Part shown: positions 50,067-59,984 of the stretch, in pieces
How the letters are laid out: the number at the start of each line of letters is the position of its first letter
How positions within the stretch are numbered: the stretch's first letter is position 1
Source of the DNA: Saprospiraceae bacterium
GTDB lineage: Bacteria > Bacteroidota > Bacteroidia > Chitinophagales > Saprospiraceae
Direction: 5' to 3'
Assembly (NCBI GenBank): GCA_022448945.1
Contig: JAKVCV010000022.1
Location: 1-64,000 of the forward strand
DNA length: 64,000 bases
The notes under the pieces: generated by a model
The model's database searches: none
The model's input: the letters and a program-made list of their open reading frames with translations, nothing else
Told to the model about the DNA's origin: nothing
Position numbers and translations under genes: made by a program

Positions 50067-50074
50067 TATTTTTG
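50067..50074 (+). promoter_or_regulatory. Candidate Bacteroidetes -7 promoter element (TATTTTTG) upstream of the PpiD-like gene
   Basis: TAnnTTTG match 108 nt before the ATG at 50182. Confidence 0.35.
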
Positions 50075-50181
50075 TCCCCTTTAGGATTTAAATTTAACAA
50101 GTGTAAAATATATTTCTTGCCTGTTAAAATAAAATCAGTTTGTTAGATATAAATATTTCTCTTAAATAATTAAAATATAAA

Positions 50182-52365
50182 ATGGCTTTATTAGGAACAA
50201 TAAGAAACCGCTTTGGCTGGGTGATGATGGCTTTAATTGGTATTGGGATGTTATCTTTTTTGTTTATGGATATTAGTCCTGGATCTAATACTTCTTCCGG
50301 ACGTTCAGCAACTGTTGGATATGTAAATGGGGATAAAATTTCTAATGATCTAGTTCAGATGTATTCTAGAGAATATCAAGGGAATCAATTGTTGCCTGAA
50401 CAAATCAGTATATATGTTTGGGATAGAATTGTAAAAGAAAAATTACTAGACGAAAAAACTTATAACGCTGGTATATTAGTTACTCCCGATGAAATGGGGG
50501 ATATGTTTGTTAGTTCTGACCCAAGTCTATTAAGTTCTATTGTTAAACGTTACTTTGGAGATTCTAAGAAAGGTGGATATGTAAATACTGAAGAAATTAA
50601 ACAAAGAATAGAGATTTTTCACAACACCAGTTCTTTATTAAAACAAGCTGGAGATGATCCACGAAAGAAGGAAGAATTGCTTGAGCAACAAAAAAATTGG
50701 GTAAATCTTGAAAAAACAGTTAAACTAAACAGGCTTCAAAATAAATTTTTTAAAGCAATTGGGCGAGGTGTTTATACCCCCCTTTGGATGGCCCAAATGG
50801 AACAAAAAACCCAAAAAACTGCATACAATTTTGACTATGTTCGTATCCCATATACTAATATTAATGACAAAATTGATGTGTCTGATCAAGAATTAAAAGA
50901 TTATATCAGTGCACGTCCTAGACAATATAAAAGGGAGGCTGCAGCAAATATAAATTATATTGTTTTTGATGTCTTTCCTACATCTGAAGATTCTGCTACA
51001 TATCGTACTGAAATGGAATCTTATGCCGATGATTTTTCTAAAAGAACTACCAGCAAAGATGATTCTGCATTTGTTGACCTTCATTATGGAGAATATGCAG
51101 CTGCCTATTATACTAAAGAAGAAATGTCTGAACCTAAAGATATTATTGATTCAATTTTTGCTTTAGAGGATGGAATAGTTTTAGGACCATATATTCATAA
51201 TAGGAAATATAGAGTGCTAAAGAAAATTGAACAAAAAACATTGCCGGATTCAGTAAAGGCACGTCATATTCTTATTCGTGCTGAAAACCCTCAGGATGGT
51301 CAAAAAGCAAGGTTGTTACTAGATTCTCTTAAAAATGTGTTGGCGACAGATTCTAAAGCTTCTTTTGACTCTTTAGCCGTAAAATATAGTCAGGATGGTT
51401 CAAGAACAATAGGTGGTGACCTAGGATGGAAAGCTAAAGATGGTTCGTTTGTACCACAATTTGAAGAATATATGTTTTATACTGGAAAAAAAGACAGCTT
51501 AAGACTTCTGTACACTCAATTTGGTGTTCATCTGATACAAATAACTGGTTACAAGTATGAAACAGATAAACAGGGTGTGCGAATTGCCTATATAGATCAA
51601 GACATTATACCAAGCCCTGGAACTACTGAGGATAAACAGCGGGAAGTAATAGATTTTATTACAAATAATAGAATAGATGACGATATGAAAGCCACAGCAA
51701 AAGAATTAGGGTTTGTTGTTAATACGGCTTCTGCCCTAGAAGAAGGTGGTTTTAGTATAGATGGTATTGGTGAAAATTCAACTTCTGCTGATATTATCAA
51801 GTGGGCACATGATACTGAAACTGAAATTGGGGAAGTGACTAATCGTCCTTATGCTGTAGAAAATGAAGAGTTGAATTGTACAGAAAAATTCGTTGTTACA
51901 TCTTTGGTTTCCAGAAACGAAAAAGGTTTAGCAAGTATTGACGATCCAAAAGTTAAAGGGGATGTTGATAGAATAATTCGTAACCAGAAGAAAACAGATT
52001 TGGTAAAATCTAGACTTGCAACTTTGACCTCATTGGATGCTATTGCAGGTGAATATAGCTTAATTAAAGAGACTGCGACAAATGTCACCTATGAAAGTGG
52101 ATATCTTGGTACTATTGGTTCTGAACCCAAAGTAGTTGCTTTGGCTGCAGTTACTGAAGTAGGTCAAATGTCTGGTGCTATAGGTGGTAAAGAAGGCGTA
52201 TATATTTTGGAATTAACTTCTATCTCTGAAGCACCAAAACTTCCTCAAACCGCTGGAGCAAGAAAAAGTATTTCACAACGAATTGGTCAGATAGTATCTG
52301 CAGAATCAATATATAATAATATGAAAGACAATGCTGACATTCAAGATGATCGTTCTTCATATTAG
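50182..52365 (+). CDS. SurA-N/PpiD-like peptidyl-prolyl cis-trans isomerase
   Basis: MALLGTIRNRFGWVMMALIGIGMLSFLFMDI single TM; parvulin domain KARHILIRAENPQ...YSQDGSRTIGGDLGWKAKDGSFVPQFEEYMF. Confidence 0.93.
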   Translation: MALLGTIRNRFGWVMMALIGIGMLSFLFMDISPGSNTSSGRSATVGYVNGDKISNDLVQMYSREYQGNQLLPEQISIYVWDRIVKEKLLDEKTYNAGILVTPDEMGDMFVSSDPSLLSSIVKRYFGDSKKGGYVNTEEIKQRIEIFHNTSSLLKQAGDDPRKKEELLEQQKNWVNLEKTVKLNRLQNKFFKAIGRGVYTPLWMAQMEQKTQKTAYNFDYVRIPYTNINDKIDVSDQELKDYISARPRQYKREAAANINYIVFDVFPTSEDSATYRTEMESYADDFSKRTTSKDDSAFVDLHYGEYAAAYYTKEEMSEPKDIIDSIFALEDGIVLGPYIHNRKYRVLKKIEQKTLPDSVKARHILIRAENPQDGQKARLLLDSLKNVLATDSKASFDSLAVKYSQDGSRTIGGDLGWKAKDGSFVPQFEEYMFYTGKKDSLRLLYTQFGVHLIQITGYKYETDKQGVRIAYIDQDIIPSPGTTEDKQREVIDFITNNRIDDDMKATAKELGFVVNTASALEEGGFSIDGIGENSTSADIIKWAHDTETEIGEVTNRPYAVENEELNCTEKFVVTSLVSRNEKGLASIDDPKVKGDVDRIIRNQKKTDLVKSRLATLTSLDAIAGEYSLIKETATNVTYESGYLGTIGSEPKVVALAAVTEVGQMSGAIGGKEGVYILELTSISEAPKLPQTAGARKSISQRIGQIVSAESIYNNMKDNADIQDDRSSY

Positions 52366-52381
52366 ATTTTTTTGATGCTCA

Positions 52382-52421
52382 AAAAAAGGGTTGTTCACTA
52401 ATTAGTGAACAACCCTTTTTT
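52382..52421. terminator. Perfect 40-bp palindrome, bidirectional intrinsic terminator
   Basis: AAAAAAGGGTTGTTCACTAATTAGTGAACAACCCTTTTTT; lies between convergent genes and overlaps the minus-strand TPR gene stop at 52420-52422. Confidence 0.92.
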
Positions 52422-53169
52422 AGTCTTGACTCTCCATCTCCATTTCAAAGTTAACGGCCTCTATCAAATGATCTACATCTGCACCTAATTCTTTAGCCTT
52501 TTTTAGATCAGGTAGCGCTTTTGAGAATTTTTGAAAAGTCATGTAGTATGCTGCCCTTTCCGTATAAGCTTCTGTAAAATCTGGTTTTATAGTAATTGCT
52601 TTATTATAATTATTTATTGCTGTCTTAAATTCCTCCTGGCTAACTTCTTGTTTGAATTTACCACATTGAAATTGGTATTCAGCATTTTCAGGTTCGTACT
52701 CAACAGCTTTTTTTATGTCACTCAGACGAGATTTGTGATCATTAAGGTCGTTATATACCCATGAACGTGCACAATAATAAGCTGCAGGATAATCAGTATG
52801 TTCTATAGCTTTCGTAAAATCATTAATAGCAGTTTTATATAGTTTTTGTTCTTGATGACAACAACCGCTCATGTAAAAGATTTTCGGGTCTTTTGGGTTG
52901 TATTTTAAAGCTTTTTCCAAAAAATGTAAAGCATTGTCGTATAATTTTTTGTCGTAATAATCAAGTGATGTATTATAGTATATAACGCCCAGGTTTTTAA
53001 TTGCACTCTTGTTATTAGGGTTTATTTTAAGACATTGATTATAGTAGCTTATTGCTGTTTTATAATCTTTTGCATTGTGCGCTTCAACACCCTTGTTATA
53101 CAGCTTTATATCTTCTTGGGCTAGAAGGTATAGAGGGAATATTATGATAAGTAATAATATTTTCTTCAT
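52420..53169 (-). CDS. TPR-repeat protein, secreted/periplasmic
   Basis: Signal peptide MKKILLLIIIFPLYLLAQ; TPR units YNKGVEAHNAKDYKTAISYYNQCLKINPNN, ALHFLEKALKYNPKDPKIFYMSGC. Confidence 0.9.
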   Translation of the reverse strand: MKKILLLIIIFPLYLLAQEDIKLYNKGVEAHNAKDYKTAISYYNQCLKINPNNKSAIKNLGVIYYNTSLDYYDKKLYDNALHFLEKALKYNPKDPKIFYMSGCCHQEQKLYKTAINDFTKAIEHTDYPAAYYCARSWVYNDLNDHKSRLSDIKKAVEYEPENAEYQFQCGKFKQEVSQEEFKTAINNYNKAITIKPDFTEAYTERAAYYMTFQKFSKALPDLKKAKELGADVDHLIEAVNFEMEMESQD

Positions 53170-53334
53170 TTGTTTTAATTTGATTTTGTTGTTTAGAGGT
53201 TAATATTCTATTAAATAAATACTCTGTAAAAAACGTATAGAATTCCTTGCATTTATGTCTTAAGACCATTATTTTGAAGGTGTTAAAAAACAATAAATTA
53301 ATTATCTGAAGTATAATAAAAATTGAATAGAATA

Positions 53335-56300
53335 TTAGTCAATTATTTCACGTATCTGAAGCTCCAATTTCTGCTGTCCCTGATTTAAATCATTCCACCA
53401 CTCTTTAGACCAAATTCTATATAAGGTAATTCCTGCTTTTTTTAAGCGTTCTTCGTGATAAATATCCCATAAATATGCTTCTTCAGAATGTATTTCATGG
53501 TAAACATCAAAATATAACCCAATAATCACTTTGTTAGTGTCATTTAAAATCGCTATTGGAAGGTTAATGCCGTAGTATTCATATTCGGTTTTGATTATTA
53601 GGTTTGGAAATACATTATTTAAAAAATGGATAACGTTTTCTTTAAAATATTTTTTTTGGGATTTGTAAATTTGTTTAGCAGACTTCTTGTTACAGAATTT
53701 ATTCAACTCGTTTAAGATATCTTTTCTGTTTTTATCATTCTGATTGTTTACCGCTTTTGCGTAGCATAAGTAAGCATATAGTAACCCTATGCCAATGTTG
53801 TCATTTTTGCTGAGTTCCTTTTTATAATTCTCATATTGTTGTGATGGGATTGAATTGAACACACATACTTTATGACGCGCTCGTGTAACAATAACATTAA
53901 GTAATTTATAACTATAAGGATTTTTTAGGCTAATATAATTTTCTGATTCTTTTCCATTTTCATCTAAGCCAAAAGTTGTTGAAATTAGGACTATATCCCA
54001 CTCTTCGCCCTGAATATTATTTATGTTTTTAATTGTTAGTCCATTTTTTTTCAGCAAGTTTATTTTTTTGGATGTTAGAGGGTCTTTAATTGATTTTTTT
54101 TGAATTTTTTCAGAGATTAAGTTCCGCTGATATATATTAAAAGTTACGATCGCTACAGAAGGGCAAGTATTTTCTTCCTCTGGCAAATTTAAAAGATAGT
54201 TAATTATTTCGGTGGCTTCCTTTATATTGCAAAATTCTATAAAGTTTCCACCAACTTCATTAAATTCTATTGGTATATAATTTTTTTCTGCAGGGAAAGT
54301 CTTGAGGCGGTTGTTATAAAATGCAGCATTAGAAAAATCAATTAGATAAGGATGTTTGGAGCGATAATGTAGTTCAAGAAATGATTCGTGATAAGTGCTC
54401 TCAGCTAGACTGTATTCTAGCAATGATTCTGAATTTGATAAATAATTAATGTGTTCAACTTCTAAATCATTAGCATCGGAATATTGATTGTCTAAAAGAA
54501 GTGTACTATCTGTTTTTGCTTTGCAATGAACATCCATTTTTCTAAGAGGCGGGAGTTGAAGTTGGTCACCGGAGATGATTTTGTATTTGCCACGCATTAA
54601 AGCACAATAGGTATCTTCCAGAGTTAGTTGGCTCGCTTCATCAAATATTACAACATCAAATAAATTGGGTTGTAAAGGCAAAATTGAAGAACATATTTCA
54701 GGACTAACCAATACAACAGGGTAAAAGCTTGTAAATACATCTGTAGATGTATTTATTATCTTTTGAAGTGGTGTACGCCTAGCACTATTTTCGCTTCGAG
54801 TATTGTACAAGCTATTTAAGTTTACAGGTGCTTTGTCCTTTTGAAAGGCATATACTGCTTTACTTTGCTTGCCTCGCCAATATTCGAGTGTGTGTGTTCC
54901 TAGCATTTTTTGGAAATCATCATTTTCCTTTTTAAAATTTAATCTGGAAATATTATAGGATTTATCATCTGGAATAAATTCATCTTCGTGATGAGCTAAA
55001 AGGGCATTAAGATACCAAGAACTAAAACTTGTTTTCCAATCTTTTAATTTTGATTTTACAAGCCCGTGGAATGCAAATTGTTGTTGTTCATTTAGGCTTA
55101 ATGAAAAGAATTTTAATGCGTGATAATCTGAAAAGTTTCCAAATTCTGTTTTAAGTAATATTAAGTTTTTGTCGAGATCTTCAACTTGAGTTAAACGTTT
55201 GCGAATATTTTTTGTGACAAATTTGAATTCTATTTTGAAAACTTTACTATTAGTAAAGTTCTGTTCAAACTTATCTAAATTTTTACTTACCTCAGTTACT
55301 TTTTTGTCAAATGAAACATATTTAAATATTTTATTGGGGCCTAATTCTTTTACTAATTTTTGAATAATTTTATTTCTTTCATCATACCATTCATATACCT
55401 TAATTTTGTAATTTTTTATGTGGTTGAGTAGATTGCTGAATTTTAATTTTTTGGTGTTACTAGTGTCTATGAATTGAAAATCAAAATAATTGTATTGCCT
55501 TTGCAATTTTTGTAATTTGAAATAGGTTTCCAGAACTTCTATTTTTTGAGAATCAAGTTTTTTATACTTATTGCTGATTCGCGTCATTAAATTACGATAC
55601 AATCCGAAGTTGTTATTAAAATAATATTTGTTTTGAGCTAATCCATTTTCTATAAGATCAATAATTTTATCTGTAAGTTTAATTTTCTCAAGGTATACAT
55701 CTGAGAAATGCTGATCAAGTAACTGCTCATATTCGAATAAATAAGTAAGTATATCACGTTGTGCCGATTGTACTACTTGTGATATATTCTCAAGAGCCGT
55801 CATTATTTCTGATTCTACTTTTGTAGCATTCGATTCAAGGAAAAAGCGATCATGTAATGCATTCATTGGATGTTTAAGGGTGCCTAATTTTTTAAAAAGC
55901 ACTTCTCCTTCTGAAAGAACACTAATGATTTCATCAAATTCTATTGTTGTAAATTTGAATTGGTATCCTTTTAGATTAGCTTCCAAGATGCTATTGTCGT
56001 AATTTTTGGGGTATAATATGTATTTGCCAACTATATCTATCCATTTTAATTCGCCTGAGAGTGGTTGTAGTAATTTATTATGGTATCCTTGAAGGTGTTG
56101 AACGTGAGATGCACAACTTTTTAGCAATCTAATAAATGTTGCAGGAACTCTATAATAAGGATGTTTGTATTTGGAACGTTCAAGGACTGAATGAACTACT
56201 TTATATCGATCGCGGTATTCGTCTTCAATGATAATTGCTAATTCTTCAAAACCGATAGATTGTAGATTTTTATAAATTACTTCTAAAGCTGATTTTTTGT

Positions 56301-57348
56301 TACAAACTACTAAGCATGTTCCAGCATTTGAAAGTGTATTTGCAATTACATTGCTTAATGTGTGACTTTTTCCAGTACCAGGAGGACCTTGAATAATCAG
56401 ATTTTTCCCTTTGTCAAGGCTGTGTAGAATATGTTGTTGGTATGGGTCAGTTTTTTGTAAAGTAAAACTGTGTTTCATAAACGAAGATTTGTTAGGATCT
56501 TCAGGATTGCACTCTTTTTCTACAAGGGTTTTTAATTGCTCTATATTATTTATCGAATGATCAATGTCTTTCACTATATCAGCTTTCTGTGATCGGAATA
56601 AACCAAAAATGCCTGACCAAAGTATCTGAGGACTGTTCAAAGGCAAATCATTTATTTCTTTTTCAGTTTTTAATAATGAAATGTCGCCATCTAATACTTT
56701 TCTATATGAAGCTTGAGTTCTATCAGAAATATTCGGATTCAATTGCTTCATATGAATAAAAACCATCTCTGCAAGTTCTTTTTTGTCTAGTATTGAATCT
56801 TCGAGTATTTGATCATATAAAGACTCTAGTTTAATACCTGCTTGGTTATATAAAAAGGAAGTTAATCCGGGATTTGTTGTTACAGAAAAATTATTATTAC
56901 GCTTTATGATCCATTGAAACTCTTCTTTAAAATTTCTTTCAATATCTAAAGACCATATTAATAGGGGGGCTTTTATAATTTTTGTTTTGTCCTGAGGGGC
57001 TTTAAATAATAAAATAGGGTACCCAAAGCCAAATGTCTGCCTACCTTGTTCTTCAAAATGATCATCGTTCTCTATAGTTATACTACATAGTCGATTTATT
57101 ACTTGCCTTTTTTGATTTTCTTGAATTTTAATTTTTGAATTAGGTTCAAGAACAAAAGTAAATTCATCTTTCGTTAATAAAGAATCTAAAAAAGTTTTTG
57201 ACAACCCCTCTTTAAGTAGGTTTAAGTCTCCTAGGTCAATACGGTTTAAATACTTTTGAGGTAAAGCATTTAAGTATATAGATTGAAGGTTTCTGGAAGA
57301 AAGTTTTTGTTTGAGGTTTTTGAGGAGCCGAATGTCAAGTTTTTGCAT
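53335..57348 (-). CDS. SF1 DNA/RNA helicase fused to a C-terminal Vsr/MTES_1575-like nuclease domain
   Basis: Walker A NLIIQGPPGTGKSHTLSNVIAN; motif II VVIFDEASQL; GDQLQLPP; LELHYRSKHPYLIDFSN; LNVIVTRARHKVCVF; C-term IGLYFDVYHEIHSEEAYLWDIYHEERLKKAGITLYRIWSKEWW. Confidence 0.88.
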   Translation of the reverse strand: MQKLDIRLLKNLKQKLSSRNLQSIYLNALPQKYLNRIDLGDLNLLKEGLSKTFLDSLLTKDEFTFVLEPNSKIKIQENQKRQVINRLCSITIENDDHFEEQGRQTFGFGYPILLFKAPQDKTKIIKAPLLIWSLDIERNFKEEFQWIIKRNNNFSVTTNPGLTSFLYNQAGIKLESLYDQILEDSILDKKELAEMVFIHMKQLNPNISDRTQASYRKVLDGDISLLKTEKEINDLPLNSPQILWSGIFGLFRSQKADIVKDIDHSINNIEQLKTLVEKECNPEDPNKSSFMKHSFTLQKTDPYQQHILHSLDKGKNLIIQGPPGTGKSHTLSNVIANTLSNAGTCLVVCNKKSALEVIYKNLQSIGFEELAIIIEDEYRDRYKVVHSVLERSKYKHPYYRVPATFIRLLKSCASHVQHLQGYHNKLLQPLSGELKWIDIVGKYILYPKNYDNSILEANLKGYQFKFTTIEFDEIISVLSEGEVLFKKLGTLKHPMNALHDRFFLESNATKVESEIMTALENISQVVQSAQRDILTYLFEYEQLLDQHFSDVYLEKIKLTDKIIDLIENGLAQNKYYFNNNFGLYRNLMTRISNKYKKLDSQKIEVLETYFKLQKLQRQYNYFDFQFIDTSNTKKLKFSNLLNHIKNYKIKVYEWYDERNKIIQKLVKELGPNKIFKYVSFDKKVTEVSKNLDKFEQNFTNSKVFKIEFKFVTKNIRKRLTQVEDLDKNLILLKTEFGNFSDYHALKFFSLSLNEQQQFAFHGLVKSKLKDWKTSFSSWYLNALLAHHEDEFIPDDKSYNISRLNFKKENDDFQKMLGTHTLEYWRGKQSKAVYAFQKDKAPVNLNSLYNTRSENSARRTPLQKIINTSTDVFTSFYPVVLVSPEICSSILPLQPNLFDVVIFDEASQLTLEDTYCALMRGKYKIISGDQLQLPPLRKMDVHCKAKTDSTLLLDNQYSDANDLEVEHINYLSNSESLLEYSLAESTYHESFLELHYRSKHPYLIDFSNAAFYNNRLKTFPAEKNYIPIEFNEVGGNFIEFCNIKEATEIINYLLNLPEEENTCPSVAIVTFNIYQRNLISEKIQKKSIKDPLTSKKINLLKKNGLTIKNINNIQGEEWDIVLISTTFGLDENGKESENYISLKNPYSYKLLNVIVTRARHKVCVFNSIPSQQYENYKKELSKNDNIGIGLLYAYLCYAKAVNNQNDKNRKDILNELNKFCNKKSAKQIYKSQKKYFKENVIHFLNNVFPNLIIKTEYEYYGINLPIAILNDTNKVIIGLYFDVYHEIHSEEAYLWDIYHEERLKKAGITLYRIWSKEWWNDLNQGQQKLELQIREIID

Positions 57349-57620
57349 TAATTTATTGTTTGTCCATGTCAGTAGAGCTTTAAAATAACTGTTTTTGTCC
57401 GTTTTTTATAATCTCTGTCAAATTATAGTTTATTAAGTATTTATATAAACAAAACGCTTAACCTATTTACTAGCTTTTTTTATCGTTAATAATTTTTAAT
57501 GTTATGTTTTGTTGATTTTTCCGCAATTTTTTTTTGTTAAAACATTGTTTATCAGCCGATTACTGTTTATTGTATTTTATAATTTAGTAAAATAGATAAA
57601 AATACTTGTGTTTTGAAAAT

Positions 57621-57665
57621 ATTGACTATGGTCAATGTAAGCGCGTCTGTTCTGTTCTATTTTTG
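57621..57665 (+). promoter_or_regulatory. TTGAC-N4-GTCAA palindrome plus TAnnTTTG promoter (copy 1)
   Basis: ATTGAC-TATG-GTCAAT at 57621-57636; TATTTTTG at 57658-57665; 22 nt between GTCAA and TA. Confidence 0.75.
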
Positions 57666-57747
57666 TTATATGATGTCAAAAACATACCTATGGTCTTTTG
57701 ATATTTTTTATTCATTTTACCAAACAAAATTAAATCGGAACCAAACC

Positions 57748-58785
57748 ATGTACAATTTAAATCATATTACTATTAAATTATTACCATTGATTGCTAGTTT
57801 GCTTTTAGCTGTAAATGTCCGTGCCCAGGATATTCTATTTGCGGACCCACATTTAAAAGCAGTATTAGTGGCTAATAATCAAGTTAATACCAACGGAGAT
57901 GGAGAAATTCAAAAAGCTGAAGCTTTGGCTTTTACAGGACTGTTAGATGTATCGTCATCATCAATTTATAATATGGCAGGAATAGAATATTTCCAAGGAA
58001 TTACTTCTTTGGATTGTAGGAATAATTCAATTACATCTTTAAACTTAAGTTCAAATAGTAATATTGTTCGACTAAATTGTAGCAATAATAAGTTGCATTT
58101 ATTAAATGTAGATAAATGTACAGATTTATTGACTTTAGATTGTAATAATAATAATTTAACAGATATTGACTTGTCATTTAATTTGATGTTGAATCTTTTA
58201 TATTGTCAGGATAATAAGTTGTCTGATTTAGACTTGTCAGTTAATACAGATCTTCAACAATTGGATTGTAGTAGTAATCAAATTTCTACCCTTAATGTTA
58301 GCAATAATAGTTACCTGAGTACTTTTAATTGTTCTAATAATCAACTTACAGAATTGAATATTGCTAATAACAATAATAATAATATCCAAAGTTCTTCTTT
58401 TGATGCCAAAAACAATAATTTAAATTGTATTCAAGTAGATGATGCTCATTATTCTATGCAAAATTGGTCTACTAAAATTGATTCTTTTGCATACTTCAGT
58501 ATTAGTTGTATTGTTTTAGGGGAACAAACTTCTAATACAGAATATTTAGGTACTTTAAAAGTTTATCCTAATCCAGTTGGTGAAGTTTTCACTGTGGAAC
58601 TAGAAAAAACATATTTCAATGTTACGTTGGAAATTTATAACGTGTTTGGAAGGAGGGTAATCGTTAAGAACTTTAAGGAATTTAAATATGGAAACATAAA
58701 TTTAGACTTAAATTCTGGTGTGTATATTCTTACAATTAAATCCGAAGAAGGAATGGCAAAGTCTACTAGTATAATAAAATCTTAA
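57748..58785 (+). CDS. Secreted EF-hand/leucine-rich-repeat protein with T9SS sorting domain (paralog A)
   Basis: Signal peptide MYNLNHITIKLLPLIASLLLAVNVRAQ; NTNGDGEIQKAE; repeated LDCSxNxIxxLNLSxNxxL units; VYPNPVGEVFTVEL...SGVYILTIKSEEGMAKSTSIIKS. ATG at 57748 preferred over the TTG at 57613. Confidence 0.87.
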   Translation: MYNLNHITIKLLPLIASLLLAVNVRAQDILFADPHLKAVLVANNQVNTNGDGEIQKAEALAFTGLLDVSSSSIYNMAGIEYFQGITSLDCRNNSITSLNLSSNSNIVRLNCSNNKLHLLNVDKCTDLLTLDCNNNNLTDIDLSFNLMLNLLYCQDNKLSDLDLSVNTDLQQLDCSSNQISTLNVSNNSYLSTFNCSNNQLTELNIANNNNNNIQSSSFDAKNNNLNCIQVDDAHYSMQNWSTKIDSFAYFSISCIVLGEQTSNTEYLGTLKVYPNPVGEVFTVELEKTYFNVTLEIYNVFGRRVIVKNFKEFKYGNINLDLNSGVYILTIKSEEGMAKSTSIIKS

Positions 58786-58926
58786 AACAATAATTCAAAG
58801 GACTTTTTTAAAGAGAGTGGCTATATAGATTTACGGGTTTTCAGGTAAGATTATTTAATTCGGTTAAAATTCCGCTAATATTGATTAATAAATTAAAATT
58901 TTAATTTTTATCAATAATTTAACTTC

Positions 58927-58970
58927 TTGACATTGGTCAATGTAGCCACATCTACATTCATTTATCTTTG
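58927..58970 (+). promoter_or_regulatory. TTGAC-N4-GTCAA palindrome plus TAnnTTTG promoter (copy 2)
   Basis: TTGAC-ATTG-GTCAA at 58927-58940; TATCTTTG at 58963-58970; 22-nt spacing. Confidence 0.78.
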
Positions 58971-59075
58971 TAATTATAAACGTATACGCGTTTTTTGCAC
59001 ATTAGATTTTATTTGTAAAATAACCTTAACTTTTAATTTACATAAAAAACTTACTATTTAATAAAACTCGAAATT

Positions 59076-59639
59076 ATGAAAACTAAGGAAAATAACATGT
59101 ACACATTGTTGCTTTTAATTTTCAGCTTAGTTGTAAACACCGCAATGTTAATTTTAATTATTAGCTTACTGCTGAACTCATCTTTAAAGGCTCAAGACCT
59201 TACTTTAACGAATGATTATTTCGATTCAGAGGATATAGGAAAAACACCGCTTTTTGCACAACCAGATCAAGCAAGTTTTACTGAACAAGAAAATCTTACT
59301 TCGAAAGAAAATAATTTCGATCACAAAAAACAATTTAATTTGGTTGTAGTTTATGAATCAGTTGCTACCTGGGCTCAAGTTTTCAATTCTGGTCTATATT
59401 CTCAGACGGGGAGTGAAACTATGAACGGAATAATGGCATCATATGATATGACGATAATTGAACAAATAGAAATTGATGACATTAATGAATGTATAGTGTT
59501 GGAAATTAATAATTTGTATGAAAAACCTATTGATGTCGCTCGTCAATTATCTATGATAGAACATGTTGTAATGGTATATATAAAAGAAATTCCTCAAGGT
59601 GAAATTTTGGGGTCTGATCATAAATTAAGTCAATATTAG
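59076..59639 (+). CDS. Small secreted protein of unknown function
   Basis: Hydrophobic N-terminal signal ending ...SSLKAQ; conserved-looking QFNLVVVYESVATWAQVFNSGLYSQTG...VARQLSMIEHVVMVYIKEIP; no family recognised. Confidence 0.8.
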   Translation: MKTKENNMYTLLLLIFSLVVNTAMLILIISLLLNSSLKAQDLTLTNDYFDSEDIGKTPLFAQPDQASFTEQENLTSKENNFDHKKQFNLVVVYESVATWAQVFNSGLYSQTGSETMNGIMASYDMTIIEQIEIDDINECIVLEINNLYEKPIDVARQLSMIEHVVMVYIKEIPQGEILGSDHKLSQY

Positions 59640-59750
59640 AATTTAAAAAGCATTTATAAATTTATAGCCTTTGAATCATAAGTTCAATAGCAATTAAATT
59701 ATTTGAAGAATAATAAGATTAAATGTTTTGTCTTTTTACCTATGAAGTAT

Positions 59751-59795
59751 AAAAAAGGCTCCAAGTGATTTTTTAATTACTTGGCCTTTTTTTTT
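59751..59795 (+). terminator. Intrinsic terminator
   Basis: AAAAAAGGCTCCAAGT ... ACTTGGCCTTTTTTTTT stem-loop with T-run after the 59076-59639 gene. Confidence 0.78.
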
Positions 59796-59984
59796 ATGTC
59801 AATCTTAAATTGTAAAGCTTCAATATATATCAATATCTATTTGTAATGAGCCAATATAAGCTTTATTGAAATAATTTTCCAAGGGTTTCAAACAACAGAA
59901 AAGTCCTATAAAATGCTAATTATCAGTATTATATGCTTCTTTTTTGAGGATAATTTAAATTTAAATAAAAAAAATATGCTGTTC

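Noticed and set aside
57970-58420. Short-period DNA repeats that could be mistaken for a CRISPR-like or satellite array
   Set aside because: They are in-frame 21-22-codon leucine-rich repeats with no constant repeat/unique spacer structure.
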